From assembly GCA_017860085.1 (NCBI GenBank), contig JAFNAJ010000181.1, positions 1 to 5,802 of the forward strand: 5,802 nt of DNA, in the 5' to 3' direction. A program made the translations under genes and the position numbers. Origin of the DNA: Acidobacteriota bacterium (GTDB lineage: Bacteria > Acidobacteriota > Vicinamibacteria > Vicinamibacterales > JAFNAJ01). Of the stretch, positions 1 to 5,802 are shown piece by piece. Under the pieces are notes generated by a model that saw only the letters and a list, made by a program, of their open reading frames with translations, was not told the DNA's origin and ran no database searches. Each line of letters starts with the position of its first letter. Position 1 is the first letter of the stretch.

Positions 1-93
1 GCTGCCGTTGAGCAGGCCGTGAGCCGTCACGTGATCGACATCGCCGAGCGGATGGTTCGCGACGAGATTGCCCGCATCAAGGCCCAGGCCTGA
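1..93 (+). CDS. C-terminal end of an unidentified protein (5' end outside window)
   Basis: Frame 1 is open from the first base and ends at TGA 91-93, giving 30 residues that finish ...RMVRDEIARIKAQA. The tail is one amphipathic helix with alternating charged and hydrophobic residues. The pattern 'aeRmVRdEIaRIK' resembles the C-terminal helix seen in some response-regulator-like proteins of Acidobacteria and deltaproteobacteria and, more loosely, in PopZ (DUF2497). That resemblance is from memory and too short to name a family. The stop lies 9 bases before the valS ATG with no terminator-like hairpin between them, so this gene is probably co-transcribed with valS. The coding call is supported by codon pattern and by the close fit to the next gene, but the product stays unknown. 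Confidence 0.6.
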   Translation, partial: AAVEQAVSRHVIDIAERMVRDEIARIKAQA

Positions 94-102
94 TACCACA
101 CC

Positions 103-2691
103 ATGCCCGAATCGACCGCGGTTCAGACACCGATTACCGTTCCAGACAAGCCGGCGCTCGAAGGTCTTGAATCCAAGTGGACGGCCAGGTGGGAGGCAAG
201 CGGTGTGTACCGCTTCGACCGCAGCCGGGCGAGACACGAGGTCTTCTCGATCGACACGCCGCCGCCCACGGTGAGCGGCTCGCTGCACGTGGGACACGTC
301 TTCTCCTACACGCACACCGACATCATTGCCAGGTTCATGCGCATGCGTGGCAAGGCGGTGTTCTACCCGATGGGGTGGGACGACAACGGTCTGCCGACCG
401 AACGCCGCGTGCAGAACTACTACGGCGTGCGCTGCGATGCGTCGTTGCCGTACGACCCGACGTTTGTGCCGCCCGACAAGCCCGCGTGGCCCCCGGTGGC
501 CGTGTCGCGACCCAACTTCATCGAGCTCTGCGCCACGCTCACCGCCGAGGACGAGAAGGTCTTCGAGCACCTGTGGCGCTATCTCGGCCTGTCGGTCGAC
601 TGGACGATGACCTACGCCACGATCGACCGCCGGGCGCAGCAGGCGTCGCAGCTGTCGTTCCTCCGCCTGTATCAGCGAGGTCTCGCGTACCAGGTCGAGG
701 CACCCACGCTCTGGGACGTCGACTTCCGCACGGCGGTGGCGCAAGCCGAACTCGAAGATCGGGAGCAGCAGGGGGCTTACCACCGCATCAGGTTCGCGCG
801 ACCCGGCGGTGGCGCCGTCGAGATCGAGACCACGAGGCCGGAGCTGATTCCGGCGTGTGTGGCCCTCGTCGCGCACCCCGACGACGAGCGATACCAGCCA
901 CTGTTTGGGTCGGACGTGGTCACGCCGTTGTTCGGCGTGCGTGTGCCCGTGAAGCCCCATCCCCTGGCGGATCCGGAGAAGGGCACCGGCGTCGCGATGA
1001 TCTGCACGTTCGGCGACGTCACTGATGTGACCTGGTGGCGCGAGCTGGGGTTGCCCGTGCGGGCGGTGATCCAGGCGAATGGAACGTTCAGGCCCGTCAC
1101 GTGGGGCACCGAGGGTTGGGAGTCGGACGCGGCGGACGTGGCGCAGCAGCACTACGACGCCCTGGTCGGGCTTGCGGCTGCCAAGGCCCGGGCGAAGATC
1201 ATCGAGCTGCTGACAGGCACGGGCGCGCTTGTCGGCGAGCCGCGGCCCATCACCCACGCCGTGAAGTTCTACGAGAAGGGCGACCGCCCCCTCGAGATCG
1301 TCACGAGCCGGCAGTGGTTCGTGAAGACCATGGAGTATCGTGACGCGCTGGTCGCGCGCGGACGCGAGCTCGCGTGGCACCCGCCTTACATGGGCGCGCG
1401 GTTCGAGAACTGGGTGAACGGTCTCAACGGCGACTGGTGCATCAGCCGGCAGCGGTTCTTTGGCGTGCCGCTGCCGATCTGGTACCCGATTGGCCAGGAC
1501 GGAACCGTGGACCACGGGTCGCCCATGCTGCCCGCCGAGGACCGCCTGCCCGTCGACCCGTCCACCGACGTGCCCGAGGGGTATGACGCGTCGCAGCGCG
1601 ATCAGCCCGGTGGATTCACGGGCGATCCCGACGTCATGGACACGTGGGCGACCTCGTCGCTGACGCCGCAGATTGCCGGCGGCTGGCCAGCCGACGCGGA
1701 CCTGTTCGCGCGGGTCTTCCCGATGGATCTGCGCCCGCAGGCGCACGACATCATTCGCACGTGGCTCTTCTACACGGTGCTGCGGGCGCACTTCCAGCAC
1801 GACTCCCTGCCGTGGACCGACGCGGCGATCTCCGGGTTCGTGCTCGACCCCGACCGGAAGAAGATGTCGAAGTCCAAGGGCAACGTCGTGACACCCCTCG
1901 CGATGCTCGAGCAGCACGGCTCGGACGCGGTGCGCTACTGGGCGGCCAACGGGCGGCCCGGCGCCGACACGGCGTTCGACACTGGGCAGATGCGCGTGGG
2001 TCGCCGGCTCGCCATCAAGGTGCTCAACGCCTCACGCTTCGTGCTCACGAAGCCCGAGCCGACGGGAGCAGTCACGGCGGCGGTGGACCGCGGGCTGCTG
2101 ACCCGGCTGGCGGGCCTGGTGCGCGAGGTCACCGCCGATCTCGAGGCCTACAACTACGCACGCGCACTCGAGCGGAGCGAAGCGTTCTTCTGGTCGTTCT
2201 GCGACAACTACCTCGAGCTCGTTAAATCGCGTCGCTATGGCGATCACGGTGAGGCGGCGGCCGGATCGGCGAACGCGGCCATGCTCGTCGCGCTCTCCAC
2301 GCTGCAGCGGATCCTCGCCCCCTACCTGCCCTTTGTCACCGAAGAGGTCTGGTCGTGGTGGCAGCCCGGCTCGGTTCATGCGGCCTCGTGGCCGGACGCC
2401 GCGAGCATCGTCGCGCCAATCGGGGGCGGCGACGAGGAGGCGGCGCTGGCGCTCGACCTGGCGACCGACATCCTCTCGGAGATCCGCAAGGCCAAGTCGG
2501 AGCAGCAACGGCCGCTCAAGACCGCCGTCACGCGTTTGATCGTCCGGATTCCCGACGAGCAGGCGCCACGCCTCGCCCTCGTGCGCGAGGACCTGTGCGC
2601 GTCGGGTTACGTGGACCAACTGGTGGTCGAGGCGGCTGCCCAGCTCGAGGTGATGCCGGAGCTGGCGCCGGCCGGGGACGCTCCGGCGTGA
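103..2691 (+). CDS. valS: Valyl-tRNA synthetase (valine--tRNA ligase), type 2, without C-terminal coiled-coil arm
   Basis: This cytoplasmic class Ia enzyme charges tRNA-Val with valine using ATP. The 862-aa product shows, in order: PPPTVSGSLHVGH (residues 53-65) with the HIGH-type signature HVGH at 62-65; the stretch GWDDNGLPTERRVQNYYGVR (91-110), typical of the Rickettsia/actinobacterial type 2 group; a CP1 editing domain with ETTRPE (242-247) and GTGVAMICTFGDVTD (294-308), where D305/D308 match the editing Asp region; DWCISRQR (444-451); and KMSKS (587-591). An anticodon-binding helical domain follows, about 680-830, including NYARALERSEAFFWSFCDNY. The protein ends about 30 residues after that domain, so the coiled-coil arm of E. 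coli-type ValRS is absent, as is usual for type 2 (HAMAP type 2 family). ATG 103 is the natural start because the core begins near residue 16; no clear Shine-Dalgarno is seen. The stop overlaps the nadC GTG by four bases. All catalytic motifs look intact, so I expect an active enzyme. Confidence 0.97.
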   Translation: MPESTAVQTPITVPDKPALEGLESKWTARWEASGVYRFDRSRARHEVFSIDTPPPTVSGSLHVGHVFSYTHTDIIARFMRMRGKAVFYPMGWDDNGLPTERRVQNYYGVRCDASLPYDPTFVPPDKPAWPPVAVSRPNFIELCATLTAEDEKVFEHLWRYLGLSVDWTMTYATIDRRAQQASQLSFLRLYQRGLAYQVEAPTLWDVDFRTAVAQAELEDREQQGAYHRIRFARPGGGAVEIETTRPELIPACVALVAHPDDERYQPLFGSDVVTPLFGVRVPVKPHPLADPEKGTGVAMICTFGDVTDVTWWRELGLPVRAVIQANGTFRPVTWGTEGWESDAADVAQQHYDALVGLAAAKARAKIIELLTGTGALVGEPRPITHAVKFYEKGDRPLEIVTSRQWFVKTMEYRDALVARGRELAWHPPYMGARFENWVNGLNGDWCISRQRFFGVPLPIWYPIGQDGTVDHGSPMLPAEDRLPVDPSTDVPEGYDASQRDQPGGFTGDPDVMDTWATSSLTPQIAGGWPADADLFARVFPMDLRPQAHDIIRTWLFYTVLRAHFQHDSLPWTDAAISGFVLDPDRKKMSKSKGNVVTPLAMLEQHGSDAVRYWAANGRPGADTAFDTGQMRVGRRLAIKVLNASRFVLTKPEPTGAVTAAVDRGLLTRLAGLVREVTADLEAYNYARALERSEAFFWSFCDNYLELVKSRRYGDHGEAAAGSANAAMLVALSTLQRILAPYLPFVTEEVWSWWQPGSVHAASWPDAASIVAPIGGGDEEAALALDLATDILSEIRKAKSEQQRPLKTAVTRLIVRIPDEQAPRLALVREDLCASGYVDQLVVEAAAQLEVMPELAPAGDAPA

Positions 2692-3545
2692 CCCGGCACC
2701 GCGCCGCGGCCCTCGACCCGTCGCTCTACCGCGAGATCGTCCGCCGGGCGTTGGCCGAGGACCTCGGCTGGGGCGACGTCACCACGGACGCGACCGTTCC
2801 AGGCGACGCCAGGGCGCGCGCGACCGTGATCGCCGTCGACGCGTGCGTGATCGCCGGCTTGACCGTGGCCGACGAGGCCTTTCACCAGCTCGACCCAACC
2901 GTCCGTCTGGATCCGCTGCGTCAGGATGGCGACGCTTGCGCGCCCGGCGCGCCAGTCGCGTCGTGGGAGGGGCGTGCGGGCCCGTTGCTGACCGCGCAGC
3001 GCGCGGCGCTCAATTTCCTCGAACGGCTCTCGGGCATCGCGACCGCCACGCGACGAATGGTCGAAGCGGCCGAGGGACGGGCGCGCGTCGTCGCCACGCG
3101 CTCGACGACTCCAACGCTTCGGGCGCTCGAGCATTACGCCGTCGAGGTCGGCGGGGGAGGCAGGCTTCGCGGGGCTCTCGACGGCGCGGTGGTGATTCGT
3201 CGCGCGCACGTCCGACTGGCCGGCGGCATCCGCGACGCGCTGACGCGTGTGGCTCACGTGGCCCACGAGCTGCCGATCGAAGTCGAGGTGCAGAGCGGCG
3301 AGCAGGCCAGGGAAGCCCTGGAGGGAGGTGCGTCCCGCGTGCTGGTCGTGCAGCCGGACCCGGGCGTTCTCGCGTCGGTCCTCGACGCGTCGCGCGGGCG
3401 CATCCAGGTGCACGTCTCCGGCGATTTCACGCCAGGCGAGGTCGCTGGCCTTGCCAAGGCCGGCGCGGACCTGATCTCGGCCATCGGCATCACGCGCCGT
3501 GCGCCGTGGGTTGCGCTGCGTGTCGAGTTCGACCCGATACCATGA
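2688..3545 (+). CDS. nadC: NadC-family protein (quinolinate phosphoribosyltransferase homologue) with degraded active site
   Basis: NadC normally converts quinolinate and PRPP to nicotinate mononucleotide, CO2 and PPi in de novo NAD synthesis. The 285-aa length is normal, and family landmarks are clear: EDLGWGDVTT (24-33), the capping domain to about residue 105, RAALNFLERLSGIAT (105-119), TPTLRALEHYAVEVGGG (141-157), LAGGI (177-181) and IEVEV (197-201). The active site does not match. TRKT is TRST (S139), NHR is RLR (159-161), KDNH is RRAH (171-174), the LDN motif is VVQ (220-222), SGG is SGD (244-246) and GALTHS is IGITRR (266-271). R105, R138, R161 and E200 are kept. By the M. tuberculosis enzyme's numbering (from memory), K140, H161, K172 and D222 equivalents are lost. 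GTG 2688 is chosen because it overlaps the valS stop (GTGA) and sits just before the conserved N-terminus; GGGGA lies 9 bases upstream. Family membership is sure; activity is doubtful. It may be a pseudoenzyme or have a new ligand. The frame is intact throughout, so it is not an obvious pseudogene. Confidence 0.9.
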   Translation: MTRHRAAALDPSLYREIVRRALAEDLGWGDVTTDATVPGDARARATVIAVDACVIAGLTVADEAFHQLDPTVRLDPLRQDGDACAPGAPVASWEGRAGPLLTAQRAALNFLERLSGIATATRRMVEAAEGRARVVATRSTTPTLRALEHYAVEVGGGGRLRGALDGAVVIRRAHVRLAGGIRDALTRVAHVAHELPIEVEVQSGEQAREALEGGASRVLVVQPDPGVLASVLDASRGRIQVHVSGDFTPGEVAGLAKAGADLISAIGITRRAPWVALRVEFDPIP

Positions 3546-4411
3546 CCGATGTCAGCGCCCCGCTGCCGGATGAGTTCCGGCAGGCGGTCGCACGCCACGC
3601 GACGGAACTCGAGGGCTTCGCGCGTGACGTTCACTACTACGAGCAGGCCGGGTCGACCAACGACCTCGCCGCAGTGCTGGCGGGCGGAGGGGTTCCCGAA
3701 GGGACCGTCGTGCTTGCCGCCGCGCAGACGGCCGGGCGCGGCCGGCAGCGTCGGCAGTGGCACTCGCCGCCCGGTGGCGGGCTCTACTTCTCTGTTGTGT
3801 TTCGGCCCCGGGACGCCCAGGTCGGTGATGGCGACGCCGGGGCACTGCTGGTGGCGCCGCAGACGTCGCTGCTGACGCTCATGGCGGGAGAGGCAGTGGC
3901 CGACGGCATCTCGCGGGCCACGGGCCTGGAGGCGGCGTTGAAGTGGCCGAACGACCTGGTCGTGGAAGCGGCGGCTCCGGCGTGCGTGTCGGCGTGGCGC
4001 AAGCTGGGGGGCATCCTGGCTGAGGCCTCGGTCGAGGGTGAGCGCGTTCGGCACGTGATCGTCGGCATCGGGATCAATGTGAGGCCTGCGGCCTACCCGC
4101 CCGAGGTTCGCGACCGGGCGACGTCGCTCGAGTCGGAACTGGGACGCGAGGTGGATGCGGCCACGGTGTTTGCGGCCTGTCTCGCGGCCCTGGCGCGCGG
4201 CCGAAGCGACCTGGTTGAGGGGCGCGCACGTCTCGTGCTCGAGCGGTGGCGACGACGGGCCCCCTCGGCCGTTGGCCGGCACGTCACGTGGGAGGGGCCC
4301 GACGGTCCGTGGCATGGTGTGACCCGGGGCGTCGACGACACGGGCGCCCTGCTGATTGAGCACGAGGGACGCGTCGTACGCGTCGTTGCCGGGGACGTGC
4401 TGTGGACGTGA
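3542..4411 (+). CDS. birA: Biotin--[acetyl-CoA-carboxylase] ligase, monofunctional (group I)
   Basis: This enzyme makes biotinyl-AMP and transfers biotin to the acceptor lysine of carboxylases such as the AccB subunit of acetyl-CoA carboxylase. In the 289-aa product, the catalytic domain begins at YYEQAGSTNDLA (32-43). The biotin/AMP loop is GRGRQRRQW (65-73), followed by HSPPGGGLYFSVVFRP (74-89), LKWPNDLVV (133-141), RKLGGILAEA (153-162, with K154 matching E. coli K183) and VIVGIGINVRP (172-182). The C-terminal SH3-like domain covers about 244-289. Only about 30 residues precede the catalytic core, so the winged-helix repressor domain of E. coli BirA is missing and no DNA-binding role is expected. 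The loop is usually GRGRxGRxW; here R70 replaces the second-half Gly, a position I recall as variable in some archaeal ligases. A short Ala-rich insert (142-152) precedes the catalytic Lys. ATG 3542 overlaps the nadC stop (ATGA). The key residues are present, so it is probably active. Confidence 0.95.
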   Translation: MTDVSAPLPDEFRQAVARHATELEGFARDVHYYEQAGSTNDLAAVLAGGGVPEGTVVLAAAQTAGRGRQRRQWHSPPGGGLYFSVVFRPRDAQVGDGDAGALLVAPQTSLLTLMAGEAVADGISRATGLEAALKWPNDLVVEAAAPACVSAWRKLGGILAEASVEGERVRHVIVGIGINVRPAAYPPEVRDRATSLESELGREVDAATVFAACLAALARGRSDLVEGRARLVLERWRRRAPSAVGRHVTWEGPDGPWHGVTRGVDDTGALLIEHEGRVVRVVAGDVLWT

Positions 4412-5151
4412 CGACGCCGGCCGGGGAAGGGATGGCGCTCGAGCCAGGCGACTACTGCCGGCGCGTCGAGGCCTACCTGTGCCGTAAGAACGACGGGCAC
4501 CTCGTGCGAATCGTGGGCCCCTCCTTCGAACGCGTCACCGGGTGGGCTCGGCTCGGCGTTCCGCTCAAAGTCGCCTTCCAGGGGATCGACCGCGCGTGCG
4601 AGCGGTACCACCGCAAAGGCCAGCGCCGGCGACCCATCCACATCGACTTCTGCGAGGCCGACGTGCTCGAGTCCTTCGAGGCGTGGCGGCGAGCCGTGGG
4701 CGCTTCGGTGGCGGCGATCGCTGGCGCGCGAGCGGGGGACGGTGATCGGGCGACGAGCCGGCGGCGGCTGAGTCTCACGGCGCACCTTGATCGCGTGCTC
4801 GTCCGCCTGAGCAGCCTTCTGGCCACGCAGGAGTCTCCGGCCGAGCTACGCGCCATGGTCGAGCGGGTGGCACTGGAGATCGACAGGTTGCGAGGCAGCG
4901 CGCGCGGGCTCCGCGGGGACGCGCGCCGCGATGTGGTCGAGCGACTCGGCACGCTCGATGGTGAGCTCGCCGAGGGAGCCCTCCGGTGGGCCCCAGACTC
5001 GCTGATCGCCGAGGCGCTGGCAGCCGCTCGCGAGGAGTTGGCGCCCCTGCGCAACCGCATGAGCGAAACGGCCTACGAGGAGGCGCTTCGGAGAATCAGC
5101 GCCCGCGAGGTGCGGGCGCGGCTGCAGCTGCCCACGCTCACTCTCGATTGA
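4408..5151 (+). CDS. Uncharacterised, possibly lineage-conserved protein with Cys/aromatic N-terminal domain and helical C-terminal half
   Basis: I do not recognise a named family. From GTG 4408 the product is 247 aa, soluble-looking, with no signal peptide or membrane segment. The N-terminal part (about 16-98) is compact and motif-rich: DYCRRVEAYLCRKN, GPSFERVTGWARLGVPLKVA, GIDRACERYH and a basic QRRRPIHIDFCEADVLESFE segment, with cysteines at 17, 25, 64 and 82 whose spacing does not suggest a classic zinc finger. Residues 100-120 are an Ala/Gly/Arg-rich linker. The rest is charged helix, including AELRAMVERVALEIDRLRG and a final EALRRISAREVRARLQLPTLTLD. I have a weak memory of similar hypothetical proteins in Acidobacteriota. 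Start choice is open: GTG 4408 overlaps the birA stop (GTGA) like the upstream junctions, GTG 4402 is also in frame, and ATG 4432 (239 aa) has a G-rich stretch before it. Its place between birA and an RNA methyltransferase gives no firm functional clue. Confidence 0.85.
   Translation: MTTPAGEGMALEPGDYCRRVEAYLCRKNDGHLVRIVGPSFERVTGWARLGVPLKVAFQGIDRACERYHRKGQRRRPIHIDFCEADVLESFEAWRRAVGASVAAIAGARAGDGDRATSRRRLSLTAHLDRVLVRLSSLLATQESPAELRAMVERVALEIDRLRGSARGLRGDARRDVVERLGTLDGELAEGALRWAPDSLIAEALAAAREELAPLRNRMSETAYEEALRRISAREVRARLQLPTLTLD
4423..4431 (+). promoter_or_regulatory. Possible Shine-Dalgarno for an internal ATG start of the uncharacterised gene
   Basis: The purine run GGGGAAGGG directly precedes ATG 4432, the third possible start of the gene after birA. 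Its GGGGA part is four bases from the ATG, shorter than the ideal spacing, but it is one of the better purine runs before any start in the window. If it is used, the protein begins MALEPGDYC and the birA overlap is only incidental. Protein N-terminal mapping or alignment of homologues would decide. Confidence 0.3.
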
Positions 5152-5171
5152 GCGCGCGGGCCGGACGCGAG

Positions 5172-5802
5172 ATGATCGAACCTGCGACGGAGCTCACGCT
5201 CGATATCGAGAAAGTTGCGATCGGCGGGCGCATGATCGCCAAGCACGATGGGCGTGTGGTCCTGGTGGCCGGCGTGATTCCCGGTGAGCGCGTGCGGGCG
5301 AGGATCGAGCGGGTTCAGCGCGACGTGATCTACGCGACGGTCACCGAGGTGCTTCGGGCGCACCCCGCGCGGCGCAGTCCTGGGCGCGATCCCGCCTGCG
5401 GCGGCATGACCATGTCCCACGTCACGCCCGAGCACCAGCGCGCGCTCAAGGCCGACATGGTAGCCGACGCGTTCGCGCGGATCGGACGTCTCGCGCTGGG
5501 GACGGAGGTGCCGGTCGCCGCGTCGCCAGACGACGCGTATCGCATGCGGGCGCGCGTTCACCTGCGAGGCGGGCTTCTGGGATCGTTCCGGGAGGGGTCG
5601 CACGAGATCTGCGAGGTTGGGCAGACGGGGCAGCTCTCGGAACCGTGCCTGGCAGCGTTGGCGGCGCTGGCCGAGACATGCGCCCGGCGCGGCGTCACTC
5701 ACATCGATGCCATCGATCTGGCCGAGAACCTCGATGGTCGTCAGCGGGTCGTCAACCTGGAGCAGCCGGAGGACCCAGCCCTCACCGCGAGGCTGCTCGC
5801 GG
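5172..5802 (+). CDS. RlmD/TrmA-family RNA (uracil-5-)-methyltransferase, N-terminal part (3' end outside window)
   Basis: Members use S-adenosylmethionine to methylate C5 of a uridine in 23S rRNA or tRNA. The 210 residues seen hold an N-terminal TRAM RNA-binding domain (about 6-62: LTLDIEKVAIGGRMIAKHDG, then VLVAGVIPGERVRARI) and the following region that normally carries a 4Fe-4S cluster, CACGGM-like here, with EHQRALKADMVADAFARIGR (87-106) as the usual linker helix, then RMRARVHLRGGLLGSFREGS (124-143). The SAM-binding domain and catalytic Cys lie beyond the window, so target and activity cannot be judged. The expected C-x5-CGGC...C ligands appear as P70, C76, M79 and T152: only one cysteine is kept. 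ATG 5172 is chosen because the TRAM domain starts right after it and GGA lies a few bases upstream. An in-frame TTG at 5148 would overlap the preceding stop (TTGA) and add eight residues. The family is clear; RlmD versus a relative is not, so no symbol is given. Confidence 0.88.
   Translation, partial: MIEPATELTLDIEKVAIGGRMIAKHDGRVVLVAGVIPGERVRARIERVQRDVIYATVTEVLRAHPARRSPGRDPACGGMTMSHVTPEHQRALKADMVADAFARIGRLALGTEVPVAASPDDAYRMRARVHLRGGLLGSFREGSHEICEVGQTGQLSEPCLAALAALAETCARRGVTHIDAIDLAENLDGRQRVVNLEQPEDPALTARLLA

Noticed and set aside
94..102. Promoter or terminator between the upstream gene and valS
   Set aside because: The nine-base gap is too short to hold either, and no hairpin is visible around it.
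2355..2687. Upstream extension of the nadC frame into valS
   Set aside because: The extra 111 residues are low-complexity Gly/Arg/Ala sequence lying in the wrong frame of valS; the NadC N-terminus starts normally after GTG 2688.
3096..3209. Compensated frameshift as the cause of the odd NadC motifs
   Set aside because: Reading the region in the other two frames does not give NHR or KDNH, and the flanking motifs stay in register at the expected spacing.
2607..3413. Minus-strand open frame of 268 codons opposite nadC
   Set aside because: Arg-rich, without domain signals, and fully covered by the valS/nadC coding strand; a GC-rich shadow.
2843..3541. Upstream extension of the birA frame through nadC
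   Set aside because: Arg/Gly-rich shadow sequence with no helix-turn-helix signal; the conserved ligase begins soon after ATG 3542.
2688..3545. ModD (molybdenum-transport QPRTase relative) as the identity of the NadC homologue
   Set aside because: ModD, as I remember it, keeps a TRKT-like and HRLGLSE motif; this protein has neither, and no molybdate transport genes are nearby.
3254..4363. Long open frame on the minus strand (369 codons) across nadC and birA
   Set aside because: It lies opposite two well-supported genes; its product is Arg/Pro-rich with no recognisable motif, as expected for a mirror frame in GC-rich DNA.

Overview
The window is a tightly packed, single-strand stretch of a GC-rich bacterial chromosome. 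It holds the last codons of one gene, four complete genes and the start of a sixth, all on the + strand. The order is: tail of an unidentified protein, valS (valyl-tRNA synthetase), a nadC homologue, birA (biotin-protein ligase), a protein I do not recognise, and the N-terminal part of an RlmD/TrmA-family RNA (uracil-5-)-methyltransferase. No rRNA, tRNA, mobile element, CRISPR array, terminator or long non-coding gap is visible. The longest non-coding gap is about 20 bases.

The organism is probably a free-living, high-GC bacterium. The ValRS is the short 'type 2' form without the C-terminal coiled-coil arm. Together with the nadC-birA pairing and the style of the unknown protein, this makes me think of Acidobacteriota (Vicinamibacteria-like). 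That assignment rests on memory of family patterns, not on a search.

The layout looks like one operon. valS/nadC share GTGA, nadC/birA share ATGA, and birA/unknown can share GTGA as stop-start overlaps. A TTGA overlap is also possible at the last junction, although an ATG 24 bases further on is the better start there. Shine-Dalgarno sequences are weak or absent, so translation is probably coupled. The theme is housekeeping: charging tRNA-Val, the NAD branch (if the nadC product is still active), biotin attachment to carboxylases, and RNA base methylation.

The main surprise is the nadC product. Its fold motifs and length (285 aa) are intact, but many residues that normally bind quinolinate and PRPP are replaced: the TRKT lysine, the NHR histidine, all but the final His of KDNH, the Asp of the LDN motif, and the SGG and GALTHS loops. 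It looks like a pseudoenzyme or a repurposed quinolinate phosphoribosyltransferase kept in frame inside an operon. A second, milder case is the RlmD-like protein, which keeps the TRAM domain but appears to have lost three of the four Fe-S cluster cysteines.
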